Assembly (NCBI GenBank): GCA_026000155.1 | Contig: BNYG01000004.1 | Location: 53,876 to 117,875, forward strand | Length of the DNA: 64,000 nucleotides | From: Bacteroidia bacterium | Lineage (GTDB): Bacteria > Bacteroidota > Bacteroidia > Bacteroidales > Azobacteroidaceae | Direction of reading: 5' to 3' | Shown: one piece after another, positions 52,274 to 61,334 of the stretch | How the letters are laid out: every line of letters starts with the position of its first letter | How positions within the stretch are numbered: the stretch's first letter is position 1 | Position numbers and translations under genes: made by a program | Notes under the pieces: generated by a model | What the model was told of the DNA's origin: nothing | The model's database searches: none | What the model saw: only the letters and a program-made list of their open reading frames with translations

Positions 52274-53613
52274 CTAAAAAAGAAGCACTTAAACAACAAA
52301 TTTTACAACTTACCCACGAATATTACCAGGAAGTTCATGGACATTCTAAAGATTTTGAACCTGGTAAAACTTTTGTCAATTACGGCGGGCGTTATTTTGA
52401 TTCCAACGAGTTAGTCAATTTGGTTGCTTCATCTTTGGATTTTTGGCTTACTGCCGGCCCTTGGGCACATAAGTTTGAGAAGCGTTTTGCCGCCTGGTTG
52501 GGCGTGAAATATTGTTCTTTGACAAATTCCGGTTCTTCTGCCAATTTGCTTGCTTTTATGGCACTGACATCTCCTCAATTAGGGGAACGAAGAATACAAA
52601 AAGGGGATGAAGTAATTACGGTTGCTTGCGGTTTTCCCACAACGGTAACTCCGATTATCCAGTATGGCGCTATTCCTGTATTTATAGATATTACCATTCC
52701 GGAATATAATATTGATACGACAAAATTAGAGGAAGCTTTATCCTCCAAAACGAAAGCTATAATGATTGCTCATTCACTTGGTAATCCATTCGATTTACAA
52801 ACCGTTAGGGATTTTTGTGATCAGCACAATCTTTGGTTGATAGAAGATAATTGTGATGCTTTGGGTTCCGAGTATTTTTACAATGGAACATGGAAAAAAA
52901 CCGGAACCATCGGTCATATCGGAACGAGCAGTTTTTACCCTCCGCATCATATCACGATGGGCGAAGGCGGCGCAGTTTATACCGACGACCCATTGCTTCA
53001 TAAATTGGTTAATTCTTTCCGCGATTGGGGACGCGATTGTTGGTGTGTAGGCGGTGTGGATAATACTTGCAAGTATCGTTTCAGTAAGCAGTTTGGTGAG
53101 TTACCCTTGGGTTATGACCATAAATATGTTTATTCACATTTCGGTTATAATCTGAAATTGACCGATATGCAGGCTGCTATCGGTTGTGCACAATTAGACA
53201 AATTAGATTCTATTGTGGAAGTCCGTCGTAAAAATTTCGCAACCTTGAAACACGGCTTGAACGGAATTAAAGGATTAATCCTTCCCGAACCTCAAAAGAA
53301 TTCAAATCCAAGTTGGTTTGGATTCCTAATATCAGTTCAAGAAGATGCCGGATTCACTCGAAATGAATTATCTCAATATTTGGAAAGTAAAAAAATACAA
53401 ACCCGGAATTTGTTTGCCGGAAATTTATTGAAACATCCGGCATTCGATGAAATGAGAGAATTAAATGAAGGTTATCGAGTTGTCGGAGAATTGAATGCAA
53501 CCGACTTTGTGATGAATAATACTCTTTGGATTGGTGTTTATCCGGGCATGACGGAACCAATGCTAAACTATATGATTGACACAATTAAGGAATTTGTAAA
53601 TTCTCATAACTAA
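52270..53613 (+). CDS. rfbH: CDP-4-keto-6-deoxyglucose 3-dehydrase (E1, RfbH)
   Basis: The 447-residue protein is a PMP/PLP-dependent [2Fe-2S] enzyme of the DegT fold. It removes the C3 hydroxyl of CDP-4-keto-6-deoxyglucose. The RfbH start is LTHEYYQEVHG and VNYGGRYFDS; the cofactor site has TNSGSSANLLAFMAL and LIEDNCDALGSEY. The place of the usual Schiff-base lysine reads SSFYPPHHITMGEGG, so it is His, as in true E1 enzymes. Cysteines for the iron-sulfur cluster lie in DWGRDCWCVGGVDNTC. It is followed by rfbF and rfbG. Confidence 0.94.
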   Translation: MTKKEALKQQILQLTHEYYQEVHGHSKDFEPGKTFVNYGGRYFDSNELVNLVASSLDFWLTAGPWAHKFEKRFAAWLGVKYCSLTNSGSSANLLAFMALTSPQLGERRIQKGDEVITVACGFPTTVTPIIQYGAIPVFIDITIPEYNIDTTKLEEALSSKTKAIMIAHSLGNPFDLQTVRDFCDQHNLWLIEDNCDALGSEYFYNGTWKKTGTIGHIGTSSFYPPHHITMGEGGAVYTDDPLLHKLVNSFRDWGRDCWCVGGVDNTCKYRFSKQFGELPLGYDHKYVYSHFGYNLKLTDMQAAIGCAQLDKLDSIVEVRRKNFATLKHGLNGIKGLILPEPQKNSNPSWFGFLISVQEDAGFTRNELSQYLESKKIQTRNLFAGNLLKHPAFDEMRELNEGYRVVGELNATDFVMNNTLWIGVYPGMTEPMLNYMIDTIKEFVNSHN

Positions 53614-53621
53614 GATTTTAT

Positions 53622-54404
53622 ATGAAAGCAGTAATTTTAGCCGGAGGATTTGGTTCCCGGTTAAGCGAGGAAACCAATTTGATTCCTAAGCCCATGGTAG
53701 AGATAGGAGGAAAACCTGTTTTATGGCATATCATGAAGATTTACAGTCATTATGGTATAAAAGATTTTATCATCTGTTGTGGATATAAACAATATGTGAT
53801 CAAGGAATATTTTGCCAATTATTTTCGTCATAATAGTGATATGACCGTCGATTTATCTAATAATAGTATCACTATTCATGATAATCATTCGGAAGATTGG
53901 AGAGTAACTATGGTGGATACAGGATTAAATACGATGACCGGTGGACGTATTAAGCGAATTCAGAAGTATATAGGCAATGAACCTTTCCTCTTGACTTATG
54001 GTGATGGTGTGACGGATTTGAATATTGTAGATACGATAAAAGCACACCAACAAGCAAAGGCTACACTTTCATTAACCGCATATAAGCCTATAGGAAAATT
54101 TGGTTCGTTAGAAATTGATCATGGAAATAATCGGGTGAAATCGTTCCTTGAAAAACCGGACGGTGATGGCAATTGGATCAATGCAGGCTTCTTTGTGTGT
54201 GAACCGGAAGTTTTTGATTATATACCCAATGGAGATGACACTTGTATTTTTGAAAAGAAACCCTTGGAACAGATTGCCGCTGACGGAAAGATGTTCTCAT
54301 ACAAACATAGAGGCTTTTGGAAACCCATGGATATCTTACGGGATAATATTGAATTGAATGAGATGTGGAATAATGGAAATGCCCCTTGGAAAGTTTGGAA
54401 ATGA
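53622..54404 (+). CDS. rfbF: Glucose-1-phosphate cytidylyltransferase
   Basis: The 260-residue protein makes CDP-glucose from CTP and glucose 1-phosphate. It opens MKAVILAGGFGSRLSEETNL (nucleotidyltransferase motif). GEPFLLTYGDGVTDLN-like (NEPFLLTYGDGVTDL) gives the Asp for metal binding, and FLEKPDGDGNWINAGFFV and GFWKPMDILRDN are typical of RfbF. It is 8 bp after rfbH and overlaps rfbG by 4 bp. Confidence 0.96.
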   Translation: MKAVILAGGFGSRLSEETNLIPKPMVEIGGKPVLWHIMKIYSHYGIKDFIICCGYKQYVIKEYFANYFRHNSDMTVDLSNNSITIHDNHSEDWRVTMVDTGLNTMTGGRIKRIQKYIGNEPFLLTYGDGVTDLNIVDTIKAHQQAKATLSLTAYKPIGKFGSLEIDHGNNRVKSFLEKPDGDGNWINAGFFVCEPEVFDYIPNGDDTCIFEKKPLEQIAADGKMFSYKHRGFWKPMDILRDNIELNEMWNNGNAPWKVWK

Positions 54405-55480
54405 TGGCAATAGATATATTCGATAATTTTTATAGAGATAAAAAAATTCTGGTGACCGGTCACACCGGATTCAAAGGTTCTTGGTTGTCTATCTGGTTGC
54501 ACGAATTGGGCGCTGAGGTAATCGGCGTAGCGAAAGACCCATTGACGGAACGAGATAATTATGTGCTCTCCAGCCTGAAAGATAAGATAATCGATTTGCG
54601 CGGCGACATCCGGGATGGAAAATTAATGAAAGCCATTTTTCAGAAATACCAACCTGAAATTGTTTTTCATTTAGCTGCCCAGCCTTTGGTGAGATTAAGT
54701 TATGAAATTCCGGTAGAGACTTACGAAACAAATGTGATGGGTACCATCAATATATTGGAAGCCATTCGAGCCACAGACAGTGTAAAAGTCGGTGTAATGA
54801 TAACTACCGATAAATGTTACGAAAACAAGGAACAAATCTGGGGTTACCGTGAAAATGAGCCGATGGGCGGTTACGATCCTTATTCAAGTAGTAAAGGTGC
54901 TGCAGAAATAGCTATTAGCAGTTGGCGAAATAGTTTCTTCAACCCCAAAGATTATGAAAAACACGGAAAATCCATAGCAAGTGCAAGAGCCGGTAACGTC
55001 ATTGGCGGTGGTGATTGGGCAGCCGACCGGATTATTCCGGATTGTATTAGAGCCTTAGAAAGCAGCAAAGCCATAGAGATACGCAGCTCACAAGCTATTC
55101 GTCCTTGGCAGCATGTTTTAGAGCCATTAAGCGGTTATTTATTGTTGGCTCAAAAGATGTGGCATAATCCCATCAAATATGCCGAAGGATGGAATTTCGG
55201 GCCTCGTTCGGAATCTATCGAAACGGTTTGGAATGTTGCTACTAAAGTGATAGCCAATTACGGCAGCGGAGAATTACAAGACCTTTCCGACCCTGATGCT
55301 TTGCATGAAGCTAATCTTCTCATGCTTGATATTAGTAAAGCGAAATTTGAATTGGGTTGGGAGCCGAGGATGGATATTGAGCAATGTGTGGGGTTGACTG
55401 TGGATTGGTATAAGCGGTATAAAGCAACGGATGTGTACGATTTGTGTGTGGAACAAATAGAGAAATATTTGTCTGAATGA
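54401..55480 (+). CDS. rfbG: CDP-glucose 4,6-dehydratase
   Basis: From ATG 54401 (overlapping the rfbF stop as ATGA) the enzyme has 359 residues. It opens with the NAD motif LVTGHTGFKGSWLSIWL, then VFHLAAQPLVRLSY, the active-site ITTDKCYENKE and the catalytic Tyr-x3-Lys in DPYSSSKGAAEIA. It converts CDP-glucose to CDP-4-keto-6-deoxyglucose, the RfbH substrate. The upstream TTG at 54386 is an unlikely start. Confidence 0.95.
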   Translation: MMAIDIFDNFYRDKKILVTGHTGFKGSWLSIWLHELGAEVIGVAKDPLTERDNYVLSSLKDKIIDLRGDIRDGKLMKAIFQKYQPEIVFHLAAQPLVRLSYEIPVETYETNVMGTINILEAIRATDSVKVGVMITTDKCYENKEQIWGYRENEPMGGYDPYSSSKGAAEIAISSWRNSFFNPKDYEKHGKSIASARAGNVIGGGDWAADRIIPDCIRALESSKAIEIRSSQAIRPWQHVLEPLSGYLLLAQKMWHNPIKYAEGWNFGPRSESIETVWNVATKVIANYGSGELQDLSDPDALHEANLLMLDISKAKFELGWEPRMDIEQCVGLTVDWYKRYKATDVYDLCVEQIEKYLSE

Positions 55481-56349
55481 AAATTTTGCTCACAGGCGGC
55501 AGTGGATTTATTGGACGAAATATTAGAGAATCTTTTTTGTCGGAGAAATATCAGATACTTGCACCCAGCAGTAAAGAGTTGAATTTGTTAGATAGGCAAT
55601 CTGTTTCTGCTTTTTTTAGTGAAAATGAAGTAGATGTCGTGATTCATGCGGCTGTAAAAAGTTGCGATAGACTCTCTTATGACCAGGAAGATGTACTCTC
55701 TAACAATTTGAGAATGTTTTACAATTTAGAGAGTCAAAAAAAAAGGTATAAAAAATTCTTAAATTTAGGTTCTGGAGCAGTTTATGATAAAAGGCGGTCA
55801 ATGGAAAAAGTCAAGGAAGAAGATTTTCTTGCTCAAATTCCAAAAGATATGTATGGCTTTTCAAAATATATAATAGCAAAACACATAGAGAAAGAACCAA
55901 ACTTTTATGATTTACGAATTTTTGGAATTTTTGGAAAATACGAAGATTATACGTTGCGATTTGTATCGAATGCGATTTGCAGAGCATTGTGTGATTTGCC
56001 AATTACAATAAAACAAAATTGCCATTTTGATTATTTGTATGTGAATGATTTAATGTCTGTTTTGGATTGGTTTATTGAAAATGATCCTCAACATACATCC
56101 TATAATATTACGCCTGACAGTTCCATATCTCTGTATGAACTCGCAGGCATTGTGAAAGATGTAGCAGATAAACCGAAACTACCTATTCAAGTAGCCGAAG
56201 AAGATTTAGGATTGGAATATAGCGGTAGTAATTCAAGATTAAAGAATGAATTTTCAAATTTAAAATTAACACCCATTCGTGATGTTGTACAAGAATTGTA
56301 TGATTGGTATCGTGAAAATACGGATAAAATAAATAATGAAGTTATCTGA
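55477..56349 (+). CDS. NAD-dependent epimerase/reductase, probable CDP-ketosugar reductase
   Basis: The 290-residue short-chain dehydrogenase (extended type) opens MKILLTGGSGFIGRNIRESF. It has VVIHAAVKSCDRLSYDQED, LGSGAVYDKRR and the catalytic Tyr-x3-Lys in MYGFSKYIIAKHIE. It overlaps rfbG by 4 bp and the TPP enzyme by 14 bp. In this context it most likely reduces a CDP-linked 4-keto or a branched keto intermediate (a RfbJ- or YerF-like role). Which product it makes cannot be read from the sequence. Confidence 0.82.
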   Translation: MKILLTGGSGFIGRNIRESFLSEKYQILAPSSKELNLLDRQSVSAFFSENEVDVVIHAAVKSCDRLSYDQEDVLSNNLRMFYNLESQKKRYKKFLNLGSGAVYDKRRSMEKVKEEDFLAQIPKDMYGFSKYIIAKHIEKEPNFYDLRIFGIFGKYEDYTLRFVSNAICRALCDLPITIKQNCHFDYLYVNDLMSVLDWFIENDPQHTSYNITPDSSISLYELAGIVKDVADKPKLPIQVAEEDLGLEYSGSNSRLKNEFSNLKLTPIRDVVQELYDWYRENTDKINNEVI

Positions 56350-58069
56350 TTACATAGTATCTTATTTTGAATCACAAGGAATAACTGTGATTTTCGGTTA
56401 TATCGGAGGTATGATTACTCATTTGGTGGATTCTATGGATTCGAACCAAAATATCCGGTTTGTTCAAACTTATCACGAGCAAACAGCGGCAATAGCGGCT
56501 GAAGGATATGCTAAAGAATCGGGGAAGTTTGGCGTTGCCATATCAACCAGTGGACCCGGTGCTACGAATATGATAACCGGCATAGCGGATGCTTATTTTG
56601 ATTCAATTCCTGTGGTGTATATTACCGGTCAGGTAAATACCTACGAATATAAATATGACAAACCGATTCGGCAACAAGGTTTTCAGGAAACAGATGTGGT
56701 CAGTATTGTGAAACCAATAACGAAATATGCAAAACTGATAGACCAGGCAGAAGATATTCGCTATGAATTGGAAAAGGCAGTTTATATTGCTACTCACGGC
56801 AGAAAAGGTCCGGTGCTGTTAGATATTCCAATGAACATCCAACGTGTCGATATTAATCCTGACATTATCAGTGGATTTATTCCTGAAAAAGAAATGCCGG
56901 GACAAATGGATATGGATAGTATTTTCAAGTTGTTGGAAGAAGCGAAGCGTCCAATGCTATTACTTGGGGCAGGATGTATTGATGAGAACGTTCAAAGACT
57001 GTTAGCAGAATTCATTGCAAAAACGAATATCCCTGTTGTTACTTCCCTGATGGGGCGAGGGATTATTGATGAAACATATTCCAATTATATCGGTATGATT
57101 GGCAGTTATGGCAATCGTTGTGCCAATATGGGTATTGCCAATGCAGATTTGTTAATGGCATTAGGCACAAGGTTGGATACTCGTCAAACAGGCGCTCAAA
57201 TAGATTCGTTTTTGAAAAATGGAAAAATCGTACACGTAAATATTGATTCCAACGAATTAGAATATAATAGGCTAAAAAATCGCATAAGTATCCATTCTGA
57301 TGTGGCTTCTTTTCTAAAAGTATTATGTGCGGAAAACTTGAGTATTCAAGATTATATAAGTTGGAATAATTATCTTTCAAATCTACAACAGAACTATAAT
57401 CAAGATAAAGAAATAGAACGATTTGTAACAAATAAATCTCCATACAGATTCATACAAATATTAAATCAATATACCCAAGAGAATGATATTATTACGGTTG
57501 ATATAGGGCAAAATCAAATGTGGGCTGCCCAAACATTGCAATTAAAAAAAGGACAAAAGTTTGTTACGAGTGGAGGATTAGCACCCATGGGATTCTCCAT
57601 ACCAGTAGCGGTCGGTATGGCATTTGCAAATCCGACTAAAACTATCTATTCCATAAGTGGTGATGGTGGTTTTCATATAGCCGTACAATCTTTAATGCTT
57701 ATATCCCAATATAATCTTCCTGTTAAAGTGATTGTATTAAACAATAATGCTTTGGGAATGATTACTCAATTTCAACATCTGTATTTTGAGGATAGAATGG
57801 CAGCGACAACGAAGGATGGTGGATATGTAGTTCCTAATATAGAGAAAGTGGCAGAGGCTTATGGTTTGCTTTATTTTTGTATTTCCGAAAAAAATTTAGC
57901 CGACCAAGGATTATTAGATAAGATATTCAGTTCGAGAAATTGCATTATTGAATATCAAATAACAGGATTGACAACGGTTGCCCCGAAATTGGAATTTGAT
58001 AAATCTATAGAGAACCCATCTCCATTTTTATCTGAAGAAGAACTGCGAGCAAATATGATTAAGCAATGA
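56336..58069 (+). CDS. TPP-dependent acetolactate synthase-like enzyme (YerE-like candidate)
   Basis: The 577-residue protein has the ALS fold: the catalytic Glu48 in FVQTYHEQTAAIAAEGYA, GPGATNMITGIADAYFDSIP, an FAD-type middle domain, and the TPP motif SGDGGFHIAV (near residue 441) followed by VIVLNNNALGM. It lies in the CDP-dideoxysugar cluster, directly after the reductase with a 14-bp overlap, and not in an amino-acid operon. YerE, a homologue, adds a two-carbon unit from pyruvate to CDP-3,6-dideoxy-4-ketoglucose in yersiniose synthesis. That makes this a strong YerE candidate, inferred by context. Confidence 0.8.
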   Translation: MKLSDYIVSYFESQGITVIFGYIGGMITHLVDSMDSNQNIRFVQTYHEQTAAIAAEGYAKESGKFGVAISTSGPGATNMITGIADAYFDSIPVVYITGQVNTYEYKYDKPIRQQGFQETDVVSIVKPITKYAKLIDQAEDIRYELEKAVYIATHGRKGPVLLDIPMNIQRVDINPDIISGFIPEKEMPGQMDMDSIFKLLEEAKRPMLLLGAGCIDENVQRLLAEFIAKTNIPVVTSLMGRGIIDETYSNYIGMIGSYGNRCANMGIANADLLMALGTRLDTRQTGAQIDSFLKNGKIVHVNIDSNELEYNRLKNRISIHSDVASFLKVLCAENLSIQDYISWNNYLSNLQQNYNQDKEIERFVTNKSPYRFIQILNQYTQENDIITVDIGQNQMWAAQTLQLKKGQKFVTSGGLAPMGFSIPVAVGMAFANPTKTIYSISGDGGFHIAVQSLMLISQYNLPVKVIVLNNNALGMITQFQHLYFEDRMAATTKDGGYVVPNIEKVAEAYGLLYFCISEKNLADQGLLDKIFSSRNCIIEYQITGLTTVAPKLEFDKSIENPSPFLSEEELRANMIKQ

Positions 58070-59433
58070 TGTCCTTAATAAAAAAAATAGCATCCAAATT
58101 AGGTGTAGATAAATCGATTGCTTATTCATCTTCCTCCCGAATTATTGGAGCTTTTGCAAGTGTTGCTACTATCTTTTTCATCAGCAGGTATCTAACCGGA
58201 GTAGAGCAGGGATTTTATTATACATTCGGTAGTATTGTTGCCATTCAAATATTTTTTGAGTTAGGCTTGAATAATATCATTACCCAGTATGTAGCCCATG
58301 AAGCTTCTCATCTTAGTTGGATTAATACATATACTTTAGAAGGAGAAGCGAGTTATAAATCCAGATTAGCTTCTTTGTTGCATTTTGCTATCAAGTGGTA
58401 TTCGATTATTGCTATTGGCTTTTTTATCATCCTGGTCATCGTTGGACTCGTTTTCTTTTCTTTCTCTTATGAGAATTCCGACGCGGTATCATGGAAAATC
58501 CCATGGATGTTGATATGTATTGGGGCATCTGTCAATTTATTTACAACTCCCTTATTAGCTATCTTAATGGGACTGGATAAAGTAAAAGAAGTTTCAAAAA
58601 TGCGTTTTTATCAACAACTCATATTGCCTTTGTCTGCTTGGTTGGGTTTGTTGTTAGGATTCAAATTATATGTCGTGGGTATCAGCAGTTTGTTGTCTGC
58701 ATCCTACGTCATTATTTATCTTTTCTCAAGTGATTTCAAAAAAATAATCCACAACTTGTGGAAGGAGACTATTGTGGAAAGAGTAAGTTATATGAAGGAA
58801 ATATTCCCTTATCAATGGAAGATAGCATTGAGTTGGATAAGTGGTTATTTTATCTTTCAGTTGTTTAATCCTGTATTATTTGCCACAGAAGGACCTGTAG
58901 TGGCAGGGCAGATGGGAATGACCTTAGTTGTATTAGGTGGTATACAAGCCTTTTCTGCGAGTTGGTTAAATACTAAAGTGCCATTGTATTCTAAGTTAAT
59001 TGCTTTGAAACATTATATGCAATTAGATAGCCTTTTCAATAAGACCTTAAAGCAAATGGCATTTATCTGTTGTTGGTTATTGACAATCATGCTTGTTGCT
59101 ATATTTATTATCCGGCAAACGGGAGTTAAATTAGGGGATAATTACTTAGGGGATCGTTTTTTGGGTTATCTCCCTATGATTTTGATGATGATTCCACTAT
59201 TCATTAATCAATATGTAAGTTCATGGGCAACATACTTGAGGTGTCATAAACAAGAGCCTTTTCTTTATATATCAATTGTTTTAGGTATTCTTGTTTGTTC
59301 ATCAACCCTATTGTTAGGTAAGTATATGGGTGTAATTGGGATTACAGCAGGATATTGTTTAATAACACTTTGCAGTTTGCCTTGGGCATATTGGATTTAC
59401 AAAACTAAAAAAAGAGAGTGGCATGGAAAATAA
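58066..59433 (+). CDS. Polysaccharide flippase (Wzx-like, MATE/MOP superfamily)
   Basis: The 455-residue protein has about 12 hydrophobic segments and little else, for example IGAFASVATIFFISRYLTG, IIAIGFFIILVIVGLVFF and LSWISGYFIFQLFNPVLFA. It would move the lipid-linked repeat unit across the inner membrane. It overlaps the TPP enzyme gene by 4 bp and the next glycosyltransferase by 11 bp, so it is in the same operon. The sequence is highly variable in this family, as expected for a unit-specific transporter. Confidence 0.88.
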   Translation: MMSLIKKIASKLGVDKSIAYSSSSRIIGAFASVATIFFISRYLTGVEQGFYYTFGSIVAIQIFFELGLNNIITQYVAHEASHLSWINTYTLEGEASYKSRLASLLHFAIKWYSIIAIGFFIILVIVGLVFFSFSYENSDAVSWKIPWMLICIGASVNLFTTPLLAILMGLDKVKEVSKMRFYQQLILPLSAWLGLLLGFKLYVVGISSLLSASYVIIYLFSSDFKKIIHNLWKETIVERVSYMKEIFPYQWKIALSWISGYFIFQLFNPVLFATEGPVVAGQMGMTLVVLGGIQAFSASWLNTKVPLYSKLIALKHYMQLDSLFNKTLKQMAFICCWLLTIMLVAIFIIRQTGVKLGDNYLGDRFLGYLPMILMMIPLFINQYVSSWATYLRCHKQEPFLYISIVLGILVCSSTLLLGKYMGVIGITAGYCLITLCSLPWAYWIYKTKKREWHGK

Positions 59434-60379
59434 TATAGATAAATATCTTACTATTGTATTGATTACCTACAATAGAGCGGCAGATTTTTTCAACACGCTT
59501 CAACAGTTTTCAAATAGTCCGTTTGTTAATTGTAAGATTGTCGTTCAAAATAATTGTTCAACAGATAATACAATCAAAGTTGTACAGGAATTTAAAAATG
59601 TTTTTCCTCATTTAAATATCATTACAAATAAATTTAATATCGGGGCAAATGCTAATATCATGCGGGCTGTGGAAAATAGCGATACTGAGTACACGTGGAT
59701 TGTTGCTGATGATGATAATTATGATTTTAGTGATTGTAATGATATTATTACTCAAATACAAAAACTTAAATTTAACCTTATTCAAGTTGGTGGACAGAAT
59801 GATCGTGATTGGAAATGGGGAAAGAGTGAAAATACTCCAATGGAACTAGAGAGTAAAGATTATCCTTATTTTAGATATTCTTCCTTTATAGGAAGCTCAA
59901 TTTTTAGGACTGAATATTTTATCAAACATATTATTGAGGGTTATAATAATATTATTAATAGTTATCCTCACATGCCATATTTGCTAAATATTTATAAAGA
60001 AAACCAAAAAATATACATATCAAAAAAAAGGATGGTCATAGCAGCTAACCCACATAATGCAAGTTATACGGGTTCTCAAATGATAGTTTGGTGGACGGAA
60101 ACAAGTAAATTACTCCCAACTAAAAAGGAACAAAGATTTTGTTTTGTAGAACAATATGATTTTAAACATAATTACTATAAAGCAATGCTGCTTCCTCTAT
60201 ATATGTTAATTAGAGGAAAAATACACTTCCACCAGTATATAAATATTTTATTTCTTTTTAATATAGTACAGATACTAAAGATATTTTGTTATTCTATCAT
60301 TGGAGAGGGATTCTTTATTATCCAAAAATTTAGAAATAAAAGAAATTTTCGTAGAAATTTAATAGATCTTTCAATATGA
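59423..60379 (+). CDS. Glycosyltransferase family 2 protein
   Basis: The 318-residue GT-A enzyme opens YLTIVLITYNRAADFFNTLQ, then NIGANANIMRAVENSD and the DxD motif VADDDNYDF (near residue 95). A C-terminal hydrophobic stretch (INILFLFNIVQILKIFCYSI) may anchor it to the membrane. It adds one sugar of the repeat unit. It overlaps both neighbours and is strongly AT-rich. Donor is unknown. Confidence 0.87.
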   Translation: MENNIDKYLTIVLITYNRAADFFNTLQQFSNSPFVNCKIVVQNNCSTDNTIKVVQEFKNVFPHLNIITNKFNIGANANIMRAVENSDTEYTWIVADDDNYDFSDCNDIITQIQKLKFNLIQVGGQNDRDWKWGKSENTPMELESKDYPYFRYSSFIGSSIFRTEYFIKHIIEGYNNIINSYPHMPYLLNIYKENQKIYISKKRMVIAANPHNASYTGSQMIVWWTETSKLLPTKKEQRFCFVEQYDFKHNYYKAMLLPLYMLIRGKIHFHQYINILFLFNIVQILKIFCYSIIGEGFFIIQKFRNKRNFRRNLIDLSI

Positions 60380-61296
60380 ATGTATTTGTAATAATTGTAA
60401 CTTATAATGGTCGAAAATGGTATGATAAATGTTTTGAAAATTTAAGAAATTCATCAATCCCTGTTCAAACCGTTGTGATAGATAATGCGTCTACTGATGA
60501 TACAGTTTCATATATAAGAGAAAACTATCCTGAAATATATCTTATTGAAAGTAATAAAAACTTAGGTTTTGGGAAGGCTAATAATATTGGGATTGAGTAT
60601 GCTTTAGAACGCGACTGTGATTATATATTTCTTTTAAATCAAGATGCCTATATTGATCCCGATACGATAAAAAAACTTATTGAAATATCTATAGAAAATC
60701 CCGAATACGGAATAATAAGCCCTATGCAATTGAATGGCAGAAAAGATGATTTTGATAAGGGTTTTTCTATTTGGGTCAAACATCTATGGAATTTTAATAC
60801 TTATACTAATCTTTTTTTATCAGAGAAATTAGACAAGAAAGTTTACCCTGTTAAATTTGTTATGGCTGCATTATGGTTGCTCCCTTATCAGTGTGTTAAT
60901 AAAATAGGCGGTTTTGATCCTATTTTTCCTCATTATGGGGAAGATGTGGACTATGTAAATCGAGTTCATTATCATGGATATAAAGCAGGGATTTGTCCTT
61001 CTGCCATAGGATATCATGACAGAGAAGAGCGCATCTTTTCTAAAAAGAGAGAACTTGAGAAATTTTATGTGGAATATTTATTTATTTTAAAAAATATTAA
61101 TAGGAGTGTTACCTTTTCTATAATTCATTGTTTTTTATTGATAATATTGAGATTATTTAGATCTATTTTGATTTTGGATATGATGTCATTTCGTTTTAAT
61201 ATCAAATGTATCTGTAATTTGACAAAACAATATTCTCAAATTTATTATAGTCGAAAAGAATCTTCTTTAGGAGATTCTGGTTTTCTAAACATATAG
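60376..61296 (+). CDS. Glycosyltransferase family 2 protein (rhamnosyltransferase-like)
   Basis: The 306-residue protein opens MNVFVIIVTYNGRKWYDKCF, then VVIDNASTDDTVSYIRENYP, ESNKNLGFGKANNIGIEYAL and the metal site FLLNQDAYIDPDTIKKL. HYGEDVDYVNRVHYHGYK is the acceptor-side motif of rhamnosyltransferase-type GT2 enzymes. A short C-terminal hydrophobic segment follows. It overlaps the previous gene by 4 bp. Confidence 0.9.
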   Translation: MNVFVIIVTYNGRKWYDKCFENLRNSSIPVQTVVIDNASTDDTVSYIRENYPEIYLIESNKNLGFGKANNIGIEYALERDCDYIFLLNQDAYIDPDTIKKLIEISIENPEYGIISPMQLNGRKDDFDKGFSIWVKHLWNFNTYTNLFLSEKLDKKVYPVKFVMAALWLLPYQCVNKIGGFDPIFPHYGEDVDYVNRVHYHGYKAGICPSAIGYHDREERIFSKKRELEKFYVEYLFILKNINRSVTFSIIHCFLLIILRLFRSILILDMMSFRFNIKCICNLTKQYSQIYYSRKESSLGDSGFLNI

Positions 61297-61334
61297 GAAA
61301 AAGATTCGAAAATAAAATTCAACTAATAGTGTAA

